From Mycobacterium barrassiae (GTDB taxonomy: Bacteria > Actinomycetota > Actinomycetes > Mycobacteriales > Mycobacteriaceae): a DNA stretch of 64,000 bases. Below are positions 19,164-27,699 of this stretch, in pieces; position 1 is the first letter of the stretch; every line of letters begins with the position of its first letter. A program made the position numbers and the translations under genes. The notes under the pieces were generated by a model. It did not search any database. It had not been told where the DNA came from and saw only the letters and a program-made list of their open reading frames with translations. Location of the stretch: positions 16,365 to 80,364 of the forward strand of contig NZ_JACKUK010000042.1 in NCBI RefSeq assembly GCF_025822765.1, in the 5' to 3' direction.

Positions 19164-19395
19164 CCTTACATTGACGAGCCCGTTCGCAGCGCCGTCAGTT
19201 CCAGCCAGATGCGATCTGGATGCCTTGTTCAGGTCACCTTGATGGCGGTCTCATGAGAAACTTCGCGAATGTGCCTCCTCAGCGAAGGTTGGTCCCGTTG
19301 CAGATCGCGGCTTACAGGGTCAGTGTCATCAGTCGTATCGACCTGGGCGCAATAACGTCACCGAGTCGTGAAGAAGTGAGTCCCCGTTGACGGAA

Positions 19396-21645
19396 ATGTC
19401 GGGCACCCTCAACAACCGAGTCAGGGAACGGTTTCGTTTTCGACGCACGCCATCGGCGGCGCAAGCCTCCAGTGAGGACGGCGCTGCCGATGCCGGCACC
19501 GGCGGATCGCGAAAAGGGTTTCGCGAGGATATCGAGGGATTGCGTGCTGTTGCAGTCATCGGCGTCATCCTTTTTCACGCCGGTGTGCCGGGTGTGGGCG
19601 GTGGATATGCCGGTGTGGACGTTTTCTTCGTTATCTCGGGTTTCCTTATCACCGGGCTCCTTTGGCGTGAGGTAAGCGAAAGCGGCACGATTCGGTTACG
19701 CCGGTTCTACGCTGCCAGGGCCCGACGGCTCCTTCCGGCGTCGGCGACGGTGGGCGTGATAATCGCGATAGGCGCGATCCTCGTGGTAGGCCCGTTGCAG
19801 TCCAAGAACATCCTTCTGGACGGGGTCGCCAGTGCGCTCTATGTCGGGAACTACCGGTTTGCGCTTGAAGGCATCGACTATCTGGGCGCCAACGCGCCGC
19901 CTTCGCCATTCCAGCATTACTGGTCACTAGGTGTAGAGGAGCAGTTCTACCTCCTGTGGCCCGCGATAATCATCGGGACCGCCTGGTTCATCCGTCGTGC
20001 GTGGCGGCGGTCCGAGCCTCGCGACTCGAGCTCGATACGGCCGTACCTGTGGGTGCTCGGCCTTATCGCAGCCATATCGTTTGTGGTCTCGTTGGTGGCC
20101 ACTGAGGCATTGCCGTCCGTGGCGTTCTTTTCACTGCCGACCCGAGCTTGGGAATTGTCCGTTGGCGGTCTGTTGGCTCTGACCGTCGCCTGGTGGCGCA
20201 AAATCCCGCCGCTATTGAGCACGATCCTGGGTTGGGGAGGGATGCTACTCATCATCGTGGCGTTCCTCGAATTGGGCAGGGCGACACCCTATCCCGGCAC
20301 GGCGGCACTATTGCCTGTGGTCGGCACAGCTCTGGTGATCGGCGCTGGATGCGTTGCGGCGCCCGGTGGGTGCGGTCGCGTTCTCGAACTGCGTCCGATG
20401 CGGGCGGGCGGTCGTCTGTCGTATTCGTGGTATCTCTGGCATTGGCCAGTGTTGTTGGTACTGCTGTTCTTTCCGCCGTTCTTAGGCCGTCCAGTTTTAC
20501 TGGCGCTGGTCCTGATGTTGGTCTCCGGCGGTTTAGCCTGGGTCACATTGCGCCTGATCGAGAACCCCTTCCGATTTGCCCCACGCTTGCGGCGGTCGCC
20601 TGCCCGCAGCCTGATCGTCGGCGGAGGGTTCACTGCCGTGGCAGCCTGTGTGTGCGTGGCCCTGCTGGTATGGCTGCCCTCGCCTGTGGGCAAGGGACCG
20701 CCAGCCCCCACACTGACTGTAACCAGCGGCCCCGCCCCCACTGGACCGAACGTAGAGCCGTATGAAGCAGCGGTGCGAGACGCATACGCCCAGGTGCAGG
20801 CGGCGGTCACGGCTTCCGCCGACGTCAAGGAAGTGCCGTCGAACCTGGAGCCGACACTCGCCAGCACAACGGAAACAGTGAGAACCGCGCCCGGTCCTTT
20901 GGACGGCTGCGTACGCGGCTTCTTCGAAACCGACCACCCTGAATGCGTGGTGGGCGACACTACCTCGGCGACAACTGTTGCGCTGGTTGGTGACTCCAAT
21001 GCTGGAATGTGGACGCCACCGCTCAGGGAAGTCGCCGAGCAGCGCAAATGGCGGTTGGAATTGCTGGCCAAGGCCGGCTGCCCGATGCTGGACATGACCA
21101 TCTTCAACGGCACCCTTCGCCGCGATTACACCGAGTGCGAAGAATGGCGTAAGCATATTGTCGACCGGTTGAAGGCAGAGCGCCCGAAACTGATCGTGCT
21201 CGCCATATCTCGGCAATATGGTGCGAACTACGACCACACGTCGACCTACAACTCATACGACGCGGTGTGGACCGACAAGCTGACCGACGCGGTGCGGCAG
21301 TTCCGCGACACTGGTGCGAAAGTGCTTGTACTGGGCCCGATCCCGGACACACGCATGTGGGTACCGAACTGTCTATCCGTAAACCTCTCCGACGCCACGG
21401 CATGCTCGCCGCCAACGTCTGCGGCGGTCAACCGGAAAGGCATTGAGGCTGAAGCTGACGCCACTCGAGCGGGCGGCGGACATTACGCGGATGTCACCGA
21501 TCTGTTCTGTACCGCCAAACGATGCCCCGCGATTGTGGGCAACACCCTCGTCTACCACGACTTCAACCATGCAACCGGTCAATACACGCGGTTGTTAGGG
21601 CCTGTAATTGGGGCGTTGGCCGACCTCACGCTGGTCGGTGGCTGA
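19396..21645 (+). CDS. OafA-type membrane acyltransferase with extracytoplasmic SGNH domain
   Basis: The protein (about 749 residues) O-acylates an envelope glycan or lipid. The N-terminal acyltransferase-3 domain (about 40-400) begins with EDIEGLRAVAVIGVILFHAG, where the His is the family's catalytic residue, followed by GVDVFFVISGFLITG and about ten hydrophobic segments. After a Pro/Thr-rich linker (about 430-450) the SGNH domain runs to the end, with the GDS serine in VALVGDSNAGMW and a C-terminal Asp/His in HDFNHATG. The start is ambiguous: ATG 19396 was chosen, but TTG 19387 is in frame. Codon use looks less strongly GC-biased than its neighbours, and it has no link to sterol genes, so it may be an insertion into the locus. 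Confidence 0.9.
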   Translation: MSGTLNNRVRERFRFRRTPSAAQASSEDGAADAGTGGSRKGFREDIEGLRAVAVIGVILFHAGVPGVGGGYAGVDVFFVISGFLITGLLWREVSESGTIRLRRFYAARARRLLPASATVGVIIAIGAILVVGPLQSKNILLDGVASALYVGNYRFALEGIDYLGANAPPSPFQHYWSLGVEEQFYLLWPAIIIGTAWFIRRAWRRSEPRDSSSIRPYLWVLGLIAAISFVVSLVATEALPSVAFFSLPTRAWELSVGGLLALTVAWWRKIPPLLSTILGWGGMLLIIVAFLELGRATPYPGTAALLPVVGTALVIGAGCVAAPGGCGRVLELRPMRAGGRLSYSWYLWHWPVLLVLLFFPPFLGRPVLLALVLMLVSGGLAWVTLRLIENPFRFAPRLRRSPARSLIVGGGFTAVAACVCVALLVWLPSPVGKGPPAPTLTVTSGPAPTGPNVEPYEAAVRDAYAQVQAAVTASADVKEVPSNLEPTLASTTETVRTAPGPLDGCVRGFFETDHPECVVGDTTSATTVALVGDSNAGMWTPPLREVAEQRKWRLELLAKAGCPMLDMTIFNGTLRRDYTECEEWRKHIVDRLKAERPKLIVLAISRQYGANYDHTSTYNSYDAVWTDKLTDAVRQFRDTGAKVLVLGPIPDTRMWVPNCLSVNLSDATACSPPTSAAVNRKGIEAEADATRAGGGHYADVTDLFCTAKRCPAIVGNTLVYHDFNHATGQYTRLLGPVIGALADLTLVGG

Positions 21646-21707
21646 GCCGAGCAGACGCAAAAGCCCCCGACACGCCGTCAGATTGGGCCCCTTTGCGTCT
21701 GCTCGGC
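21646..21707. terminator. Long hairpin between convergent genes, member of a repeat family
   Basis: A perfect 16-bp inverted repeat, gccgagcagacgcaaa (21646-21661) and tttgcgtctgctcggc (21692-21707), encloses a C-rich loop. It overlaps the acyltransferase stop region and lies 6 bp before the end of the opposite lipoprotein gene, so it should terminate both. The same arm sequence recurs at 34033-34094. Confidence 0.8.
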
Positions 21708-21713
21708 GGCAGA

Positions 21714-22355
21714 TCAGGCGGTCGTATTGGCCAGTGCCTCAATGCGATCCAACGCTTCGGTGGCGAGGATGTGCACCGGGTAGCCGCCGACGGGTCCGCA
21801 TGTCGAGATCTCGATCGCCGCGTTGTGCGCCGCCACGAACGTGCTGTCGCAGGCCCAGTCGCTGGCCGTGAAGGACCACAGCAGGATGTTGGGAGAGCTC
21901 GACGGCACCGGCGGCAGCAACGCGAAGTCATACGTGCGCCCCTTCATGTCGGTGACTTCGAACGGCGTATCCTGGCACGACTGCAGTGTTTGCTTCGCCT
22001 GTGACAGTGCGTTTTTCGCGTCGTAGTTCGCCCGATAGACGGCGACCATCTCCTCGATGTAGGTCTCACGGCCGAGCTTGTCGACCATCCAGTGCCCGCC
22101 GTCCGTCGCCGCCGGGTCGAAATCGAAGATGAACGGCGGATCCACTTCCTTGGCGACGCCGCTGCACTCCTCGGGTGTGATGGTCGTGAAGAGGTTGCCG
22201 TCGTACTTCTCGACGCTGGGGCTCAGCAGGTCAACAACCTGACCCGCGGTGATCGGCGCCACCGGAGGCGGTTTCGGTTGCGTGCTGTCGATCACCTGTG
22301 TGCAGCCGCTCACGGCGACAGCGAGCAAGAGCCCACACCATCGCGCCGCCACCAT
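21714..22355 (-). CDS. Lipoprotein with PknH-like sensor domain
   Basis: The 213-residue protein starts at the ATG complementing 22353-22355; longer in-frame starts run into the upstream gene and would bury the signal. Residues 1-17 are a lipoprotein signal with lipobox AVSGC (Cys18). The mature part has paired Cys and the pattern ECSGVA ... SWD-like FTASDWACDSTF resembling the extracellular PknH C-terminal sensor domain found in several mycobacterial lipoproteins; that assignment is by eye. It is third in the leftward kshA set, 17 bp behind the previous stop, so it may be expressed with ring-degradation genes. Confidence 0.7.
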   Translation of the reverse strand: MVAARWCGLLLAVAVSGCTQVIDSTQPKPPPVAPITAGQVVDLLSPSVEKYDGNLFTTITPEECSGVAKEVDPPFIFDFDPAATDGGHWMVDKLGRETYIEEMVAVYRANYDAKNALSQAKQTLQSCQDTPFEVTDMKGRTYDFALLPPVPSSSPNILLWSFTASDWACDSTFVAAHNAAIEISTCGPVGGYPVHILATEALDRIEALANTTA

Positions 22356-22372
22356 GGCTGCCAGTGTAAAAG

Positions 22373-22834
22373 CTAGCCGTCGCCTGGTGCGGGCGCCGAC
22401 GACATCTCCTCCAGGCAGCCTTCGGCGACAGCGTGTTTGATGCTGTCCGCGAGCCGCGGGCACGACGGCACTCGCGCGGGATCACCGCCGGCTTCCCGGA
22501 TTTCGGCGAAGTAGGCGCACCGCCGTGTCGCTTCGGTGTTCCACTGCACCGAGGTGTGTGCGGGGCCGAGTTTCTTCACGTCGACCGCGACGTGGCAGAA
22601 CCTGCAGTCGATGGACACCAGGCCCGATCTCAGGTAGCGCTCACGGTCGCGCGCGGTGGCTTCCTGGATAGCCTTGGCGCGATCATCACCGAAAGTCGGT
22701 GCCTTGGACCACAATCGGGGTCCATCGGTGGGTTGGCCGGCTGCCGCGTGCTCGTCGTCGTCATGGACGCCGTGCAGAAGCAGCATCGACCGTGCGAGTT
22801 GGTCGACGTCCGGGGCGTCCTTGCGAGGGGTCAT
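22373..22834 (-). CDS. Cys-rich protein coupled to kshA, Rv3527-like
   Basis: The 153-residue protein (start ATG, complement of 22832-22834) overlaps the kshA stop as ATGA. It is soluble, with no signal or membrane segment. Six Cys stand out: a CRFC pair at about residues 93-96, then RRC, SC and GC further on, a pattern that suggests metal or Fe-S binding. Position next to kshA corresponds to Rv3527, a conserved protein of unknown function. No family with a known reaction was recognised. Confidence 0.75.
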   Translation of the reverse strand: MTPRKDAPDVDQLARSMLLLHGVHDDDEHAAAGQPTDGPRLWSKAPTFGDDRAKAIQEATARDRERYLRSGLVSIDCRFCHVAVDVKKLGPAHTSVQWNTEATRRCAYFAEIREAGGDPARVPSCPRLADSIKHAVAEGCLEEMSSAPAPGDG

Positions 22835-23988
22835 GAGCTGGCTTGCTCGGCTCTTTCTTTCTCTTCCGCCTGAGCTTTCAGGTTCTCCTCCACCTCGACG
22901 TGCCACTTCTCGACGGCCGCCGTGGTGTCCACCTCGATCTCGAAGCGGTCGGTCATGTCCGGCGTCACGTCGGCCACGTCGACGTAGAACTGCTGATACC
23001 ACCGGCGCATTTGGTAGACCGCGCCGTCCTCCTCGACCAACAGCGGGTTCTCGATGCGCGTCTTGTGCTTCCAGATCTCCACGTCCTGCAGGAAGCCCTT
23101 GCTGACGCCTTCGGTGAACACCTCGGCAAGCCGATCGGTGGTCTTCTCGTCGAGGCCTTTTGGCTTTTCAACGATGACACCCCACTGCAGCACGAAGGAG
23201 TCCTGCGTGACGGGGTAGTGGCAGTTGATCAGGATCGACTCGGCCTTGTAGCCGGCGTAGGTGTTGTGCAGCCAGTTGATCATGAACGACGGCCCGAAGT
23301 AGGACGCCTCGGAGTCGAGGTGCGCTTCGCCGTAGGTCGTGCCCATATCGCTGACGTCCGGCCGTCCGACGTTGTGCAGGTACTGCGAGGCGATATGACC
23401 CTCGAAGACGTTCTTGAAGTACGTCGGCAGGCCGTAATGGATGTAGAAGAAGTGCGCCATGTCGGTGACGTTGTCGATGATCTCGCGGCAGTTGCTGCCC
23501 TCGATGAGCATCGTGTTCCACCGCCATTCGGTCCACTCGTCGCTGGCGGCCTCGGGGATGTCGGGGATACGCACCTCGGGTTGCGGCGGGTTGCCCTCAT
23601 GGTCATGCCAGACGAAAAGCAGTCCGCCGCGGACGTCGGTGTGCCATGCCCTGGTGCGGGCGAGTCTCGGGGTGCGCTTGGCGTAGGGCACCAGCTTGCA
23701 CTTGCCGTCGCCGCCCCAGCGCCAGTCGTGGAACGGGCAGGCGACCTCGTCGCCCTTGATGGTGCCCTGCGCCAGGTTGCCGCCCATGTGACGGCAATAG
23801 CCGTCGAGGATCTTGATGTCGCCCTTGGAGTCGGCGAAGACCACCAGCATGGTGCCGAAGATCTCCACGCCGTGCGGCTTGCCGTCCAGGTAGTTGTTCA
23901 CCGGGCCCAGGCAGTGCCAGCCGCGCGCGAATCGGTCCGGAAGTGTTCCGGTGTCGATCTCGCGAACGCCTGCTGTTTCGGTAGTCAC
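22831..23988 (-). CDS. kshA: 3-ketosteroid 9-alpha-hydroxylase oxygenase KshA
   Basis: KshA is the Rieske oxygenase that hydroxylates C9 of 1,4-androstadiene-3,17-dione or its CoA-bearing precursors, which opens ring B. In the 385-residue protein the Rieske 2Fe-2S ligands are Cys65, His67, Cys84 and His87 (CRHMGG, then CPFHDWRWGG). The mononuclear iron site is visible as NVTDMAHFFYIHYG (Asp and two His). The C-terminal half is the START-like catalytic domain. The start is GTG at the complement of 23986-23988 after GGGAGG. A KstR operator lies 29 bp upstream. The reductase partner KshB is not in the window. Confidence 0.96.
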   Translation of the reverse strand: MTTETAGVREIDTGTLPDRFARGWHCLGPVNNYLDGKPHGVEIFGTMLVVFADSKGDIKILDGYCRHMGGNLAQGTIKGDEVACPFHDWRWGGDGKCKLVPYAKRTPRLARTRAWHTDVRGGLLFVWHDHEGNPPQPEVRIPDIPEAASDEWTEWRWNTMLIEGSNCREIIDNVTDMAHFFYIHYGLPTYFKNVFEGHIASQYLHNVGRPDVSDMGTTYGEAHLDSEASYFGPSFMINWLHNTYAGYKAESILINCHYPVTQDSFVLQWGVIVEKPKGLDEKTTDRLAEVFTEGVSKGFLQDVEIWKHKTRIENPLLVEEDGAVYQMRRWYQQFYVDVADVTPDMTDRFEIEVDTTAAVEKWHVEVEENLKAQAEEKERAEQASS

Positions 23989-24017
23989 GGTGGGCCTCCC
24001 GTTTCTGTGTCTCTAAC

Positions 24018-24031
24018 TAGAACACGTTACA
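24018..24031. promoter_or_regulatory. KstR operator in front of kshA
   Basis: The sequence tagaacacgttaca matches the KstR consensus. It lies between divergent kshA (29 bp) and the gamma-carbonic-anhydrase-like gene (84 bp), so the second gene may be co-regulated. Confidence 0.85.
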
Positions 24032-24115
24032 GTTTTTCCCGGGCGGGGCGCAATCTAAACCCATCTACCTGCCTCTTCGCGCAGGGTTCATCACGAACTG
24101 CGGTATATCTAGATG

Positions 24116-24649
24116 ATGCCGCTGTACTCGTTCGAGGGTCGATCGCCGGTCGTCGACCCCAGTGCTTTCATCGCTCCGACCGCGACCTTGGTCGGTGACG
24201 TGCACGTCGAGGCGGGTGCGTCGGTCTGGTTCAACGCGGTGCTGCGAGGTGACTACGCCCCGATCGTGGTCCGGGAGGGGGCGAACGTGCAGGACTGCTG
24301 CGTCCTGCACGCCCCGCCCGGTATCCCGGTCGACGTCGGCCCCGGAGCCACGGTCGCGCACGGATGCGTCGTGCACGGTGTGCACATCGGCGCGCAGGCG
24401 GTGCTGGCCAACCACTGCACCGTCCTCGACGGCGCAGTCATCGGAGCGCGCAGCCTCATCGCCGCCCATTCGCTGGTCATCGGCGGCACCAAGATCCCCG
24501 ACGAGGTCGTCGTGACCGGCGTCCCCGCGAAGGTCCGAGGACCCGTCGCAGGCACGGGTGCTCAGATGTGGGTGGACAGCAATCCCGGTGCCTATCAGGA
24601 TCTGGCCCGGCGCTACCTCGCAGGCCTGCAGCCCGTCGAGGAGGGCTGA
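24116..24649 (+). CDS. Gamma-carbonic anhydrase-like hexapeptide-repeat protein, Rv3525c-like
   Basis: The 177-residue protein is a left-handed beta helix built of hexapeptide repeats (PTATLVGDVHVEAGASVW onward), with the gamma-carbonic anhydrase pattern: AVLRGDYAPIVVREGANVQD and three candidate zinc His in VLHAPPG and VAHGCVVHG. Carbonic anhydrase or ferripyochelin-binding-like activity is the family prediction. A tandem ATG ATG occurs at 24113-24118; the second was taken, and either is possible. No ribosome-binding site is evident. It is divergent from kshA across a KstR site, as Rv3525c is from Rv3526. Confidence 0.85.
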   Translation: MPLYSFEGRSPVVDPSAFIAPTATLVGDVHVEAGASVWFNAVLRGDYAPIVVREGANVQDCCVLHAPPGIPVDVGPGATVAHGCVVHGVHIGAQAVLANHCTVLDGAVIGARSLIAAHSLVIGGTKIPDEVVVTGVPAKVRGPVAGTGAQMWVDSNPGAYQDLARRYLAGLQPVEEG

Positions 24650-24651
24650 CG

Positions 24652-25311
24652 CTACTGCGGCTGAGGCAGCCCGGTCCGTAACGCGATCTGCTGCATCTTG
24701 CCGACCTGGATGACGAAATCATCCGTAGTCGCGTCCCCGAGGGCGCTCTGGAACTCCAGGCGCACCAAGGCGGGGCCCTGCGTGAACAGCAGTAGCGTCG
24801 CGGACTTGGTGCCGTCCGCCGACGTGCCGACGGCCATGGTGCCGTCGGTACCGACCGGTGCCGGCTTTGGCGTCGCACCGGCAACCACCTTGTCGATGCC
24901 GGGCAACGCTTCGCGCAGCGTGGTCGACGCCGTCGCGGCATCGGGATAGATCACCACGGTGTCGGCGATGGCGCGGGTGTCCTCCTCGTTGACAAACAGG
25001 GCGCTTGCGCCAGGAAACCCGCCCGGGTCGGTGGACGTCGAGCGCACCGCGAAGGTGTCCTCGGTGTCGCTGAGGTCGCCGGGCTGAAGAAGTAGACGGC
25101 TGTAGTCGACGTCCTTGCCATCGGCGTCGTCGGCCTGGCTTGTGGTCGGCGCGGCCTGCGCCGACGAGGTGGTCGACGCAGGCAGGCTCGGGAAGCCCGT
25201 GGCCGGCTGGTTGCCGGTCGGTTGACAGCCCGCGACGGCGACGCATATCAATGCCGCGACCGCGGCGGCCGACATCGACTTCAAACGTGTGTGTTGGCGA
25301 TGGTCAGTCAT
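24652..25311 (-). CDS. Putative lipoprotein of unknown function
   Basis: The 219-residue protein begins MTDHRQHTRLKS and has a lipoprotein signal with lipobox VAVAGC (Cys29); an internal ATG 12 codons later is an alternative start. A Ser/Thr/Ala-rich linker (about 33-65) is followed by a globular domain with no Cys. I did not recognise the family. It converges with the gamma-carbonic-anhydrase-like gene (2 bp between the stops) and diverges from the MOSC gene. Confidence 0.75.
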   Translation of the reverse strand: MTDHRQHTRLKSMSAAAVAALICVAVAGCQPTGNQPATGFPSLPASTTSSAQAAPTTSQADDADGKDVDYSRLLLQPGDLSDTEDTFAVRSTSTDPGGFPGASALFVNEEDTRAIADTVVIYPDAATASTTLREALPGIDKVVAGATPKPAPVGTDGTMAVGTSADGTKSATLLLFTQGPALVRLEFQSALGDATTDDFVIQVGKMQQIALRTGLPQPQ

Positions 25312-25415
25312 TGCGATCGGATTTCGTTTCGTGGCTGTGCTGGATGAGTTCAGGTCACCATCGAAGGTACCGACTCCGGCACCTGGGGCCGACTTGGGCC
25401 GAGTACGGTGGCGGC

Positions 25416-26396
25416 ATGACGATCGGGCAGGTCGCGCAACTGTGGCGGTATCCGGTCAAGTCGCTGGGCGGCGAGCGTATCGAAGTCGCGGACATCGGTC
25501 GACGCGGCGTGCGCGGCGACCGCCTATGGGCCGTGCGTGACGTGGAGCGCGACGTCACCGCGACGGCGCGGCGGGTGCCCGGCCTGCTGGGCGCGACCGC
25601 CCGCTACGTCGATCCCGTGCCCGCCGATGCGGGGCCGGGTAATGCGCCCGAGGTCGCGATCACCTTTCCCGACGGCACCGTCCTGTCCAGCAGCGACCCC
25701 GGTGTGCACGCCAAGCTGTCCGAGCTCGCGGGCCGTGAGATGCGGCTGACGTCGCTGCCGCCCGCCGACGACACCAGCCTGCACAAGCTGAGCCGCGACG
25801 AGCGCGAGAACATGTCGACCGCGGCCCTGCGCAAGGACTTCGGGGTCGGCGACGACGAGAAGTTCCCGGACATGTCGATGTTCCGGGTCACCGATCTCGC
25901 GACGCTGTCCCGATACTCGACGCCGCCGGGGATGTTCGTCGACCTGGCCCCCGTCCACGTCATGACCCAGACCAGCCTGGACACCGTCGGCGCCGAACTG
26001 GGCGGTGACGACGTCGATGTCCGCCGCTTCCGCCCCAATATCCTGTTGGCGCTTGATAATCCGAACGACGGGCTGCCCGAGTCGCAGTGGACCGGCGGGC
26101 AGCTCTGGATCGGCGGGGCCGTGCTCGAGGTCACGATGCCGACGATCCGGTGCGTCGTGCCGAGTCGCGCTCAGCCCGGCTTCGACGTGGACCGGCGCAT
26201 CACCAAGGCCGTCGCCGGCCGGGCCAACCGTTGCCTGGGCAGCTACTGCTGGGTGAAGACCGACGGAGCGGTGCGTATCGGCGATGAGGCGGCGCTGCAG
26301 GAGAGCAAACGTCGCGGATTCGCCGATGCGGCCCGGCGCACCAAGCGATTCGCATTCGGCCTCGCGACGTCCGCGATGGATCGCCTCGGACGCTAG
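25416..26396 (+). CDS. MOSC domain protein
   Basis: The 326-residue protein has an N-terminal MOSC beta-barrel domain (VAQLWRYPVKSLGGERIEV) and a C-terminal MOSC domain (about 150-290) with RFRPNILL and a single conserved Cys in TIRCVVPSRAQPGFD. MOSC proteins bind Mo-cofactor sulfur or reduce N-hydroxylated compounds; the substrate here is unknown. The ATG at 25416 is preferred because it begins the conserved domain; the frame stays open 92 codons upstream without similarity. Its stop shares bases with the convergent SnoaL-like gene. Confidence 0.88.
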   Translation: MTIGQVAQLWRYPVKSLGGERIEVADIGRRGVRGDRLWAVRDVERDVTATARRVPGLLGATARYVDPVPADAGPGNAPEVAITFPDGTVLSSSDPGVHAKLSELAGREMRLTSLPPADDTSLHKLSRDERENMSTAALRKDFGVGDDEKFPDMSMFRVTDLATLSRYSTPPGMFVDLAPVHVMTQTSLDTVGAELGGDDVDVRRFRPNILLALDNPNDGLPESQWTGGQLWIGGAVLEVTMPTIRCVVPSRAQPGFDVDRRITKAVAGRANRCLGSYCWVKTDGAVRIGDEAALQESKRRGFADAARRTKRFAFGLATSAMDRLGR

Positions 26397-26809
26397 ATCT
26401 TGCGCGCGCTCGCAGTCGCCTTGTCGAGCTCCCAGAATGCCCGCAGCGCAACGATCTTGCCCTCGTCGTTCACGCGATAGGTGAACACACCCTCGGCCTT
26501 GACCTCGTAACCGGATGCCCTGATCACGATGTGGCCGACGTTGGCTTCCTCGTTGCCACACTGATAGGTCTTCTCGAAGTTGAAAGTCAGTTCGCTGGGC
26601 GCGATCGCCATGTCGTAGAACTTGGCGATCGCCTCCTTACCGCGGTGGCCTCTGCCTTCGGGATCGAAATGCGACGGTCCGATCGGGTCCTCGACCACGG
26701 CGTCGTCGGCGAAGTTGGCCAGCCACGCGTCCTTGTCGTGGGCGATCGCCGCCTCACGAGAGCGCTTGCCCGCCAGGTGAACCGGTGCCTCCGGGTCGGT
26801 GACGGTCAT
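26393..26809 (-). CDS. SnoaL/ketosteroid-isomerase-fold protein
   Basis: The 138-residue protein has the SnoaL-like cone fold signature: RSREAAIAHDKDAWLANFADDAVVEDP-type N-terminal helix and Asp, RGHRGKEAIAKFYD, and the C-terminal strands ending ALRAFWELDK. Members catalyse isomerisation, hydration or aldol-type reactions on small ring compounds, and the exact reaction is not readable. The start is ATG (complement of 26807-26809), 2 bp after the stop of the LLM gene; a TTG five codons upstream is possible. It is last in the leftward sterol operon headed by the double-DUF35 gene. Confidence 0.8.
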   Translation of the reverse strand: MTVTDPEAPVHLAGKRSREAAIAHDKDAWLANFADDAVVEDPIGPSHFDPEGRGHRGKEAIAKFYDMAIAPSELTFNFEKTYQCGNEEANVGHIVIRASGYEVKAEGVFTYRVNDEGKIVALRAFWELDKATASARKI

Positions 26810-26811
26810 GG

Positions 26812-27699
26812 TCAGTCTTGCCAACCTGAGTGGATGAAGGTGTCGGCATAGCGCTTGAGCGAGTCCTTCTTCACCTCGATCGGCGCGTCGAAGCCGTGAC
26901 CTTCAAGAACCCATGGGATGACGATGTTGTCGGTGACACCCGCCGCCACCAGTTCACGGTGCCCGTCGACGTCGAACTTGTCGATGCACACCGCTTGGCT
27001 TTCGAACGGATCGTCCGCGCGGCCGTTCTCGGCAAGCAGCTTCTTGAGCTTGCCGATGATCTCGGCCAGCTGATCACATGTCAGCATCGCGCTGGTCCAG
27101 CCGTCGCCCACGCGTGCCGCCCGCTTCAACGCCACATCTGTGTGGCCGCCCACGTAGAAGGGCACCGGCGCCGACGGCGCCGGGCTCATCTGCAACCTGT
27201 CGAAATCGTAGAATTCGCCGTGGAATTCGACCATGCCGCCCGCGAGCACGAGTCTGATGACCTCGATCATCTCGTCGACGCGCTTACCGCGTTTGGCATA
27301 CGGCTGTCCGCACCACTCGAATTCCTCCGGTGCCCAGCCGATTCCCACGCCGAACCCGAACCGGTTGTTGGTAAGGTTCGCCACCGAACCCACCTGACGA
27401 GCGAGTAGCAGAGGGTTGCGAGAGCCGAGCTTCATCACGTTGGTGTAGAACCGCAGCTTCGAGGTCACCGCGCCCATCGCGCCCGCCAGAATCAGCGGGT
27501 CGACCCACGGAGTGTTCTCGTCCCACATCCGTGAACCGTCGGCGGTATAGGGATAATCCGCGGACTGCTTTTCCATGAAGAAGATCGAGTCCGGGAGCGC
27601 GATGTTGTCGAAGCCGAGTTCCTCAGCCGTCTTCGCGATCTCGATGAGCTGATCGAGCGGGCTCATCGCCACGCTGACGGTGTACTGCATGCGAGTCAT
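26812..27699 (-). CDS. LLM-class F420-dependent oxidoreductase
   Basis: The 295-residue protein is a luciferase-like TIM barrel: QYTVSVAMSPLDQLIEIAKTAEELGFDN at the start, LRFYTNVMKLGSRNPLLLA, and NNRFGFGVGIGWAPEEFE, the pattern of mycobacterial F420-dependent enzymes. It probably reduces or oxidises a sterol-derived intermediate; the substrate is unknown. The start overlaps the ltp3 stop as ATGA, so it is translationally coupled to the aldolase genes. Confidence 0.85.
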   Translation of the reverse strand: MTRMQYTVSVAMSPLDQLIEIAKTAEELGFDNIALPDSIFFMEKQSADYPYTADGSRMWDENTPWVDPLILAGAMGAVTSKLRFYTNVMKLGSRNPLLLARQVGSVANLTNNRFGFGVGIGWAPEEFEWCGQPYAKRGKRVDEMIEVIRLVLAGGMVEFHGEFYDFDRLQMSPAPSAPVPFYVGGHTDVALKRAARVGDGWTSAMLTCDQLAEIIGKLKKLLAENGRADDPFESQAVCIDKFDVDGHRELVAAGVTDNIVIPWVLEGHGFDAPIEVKKDSLKRYADTFIHSGWQD

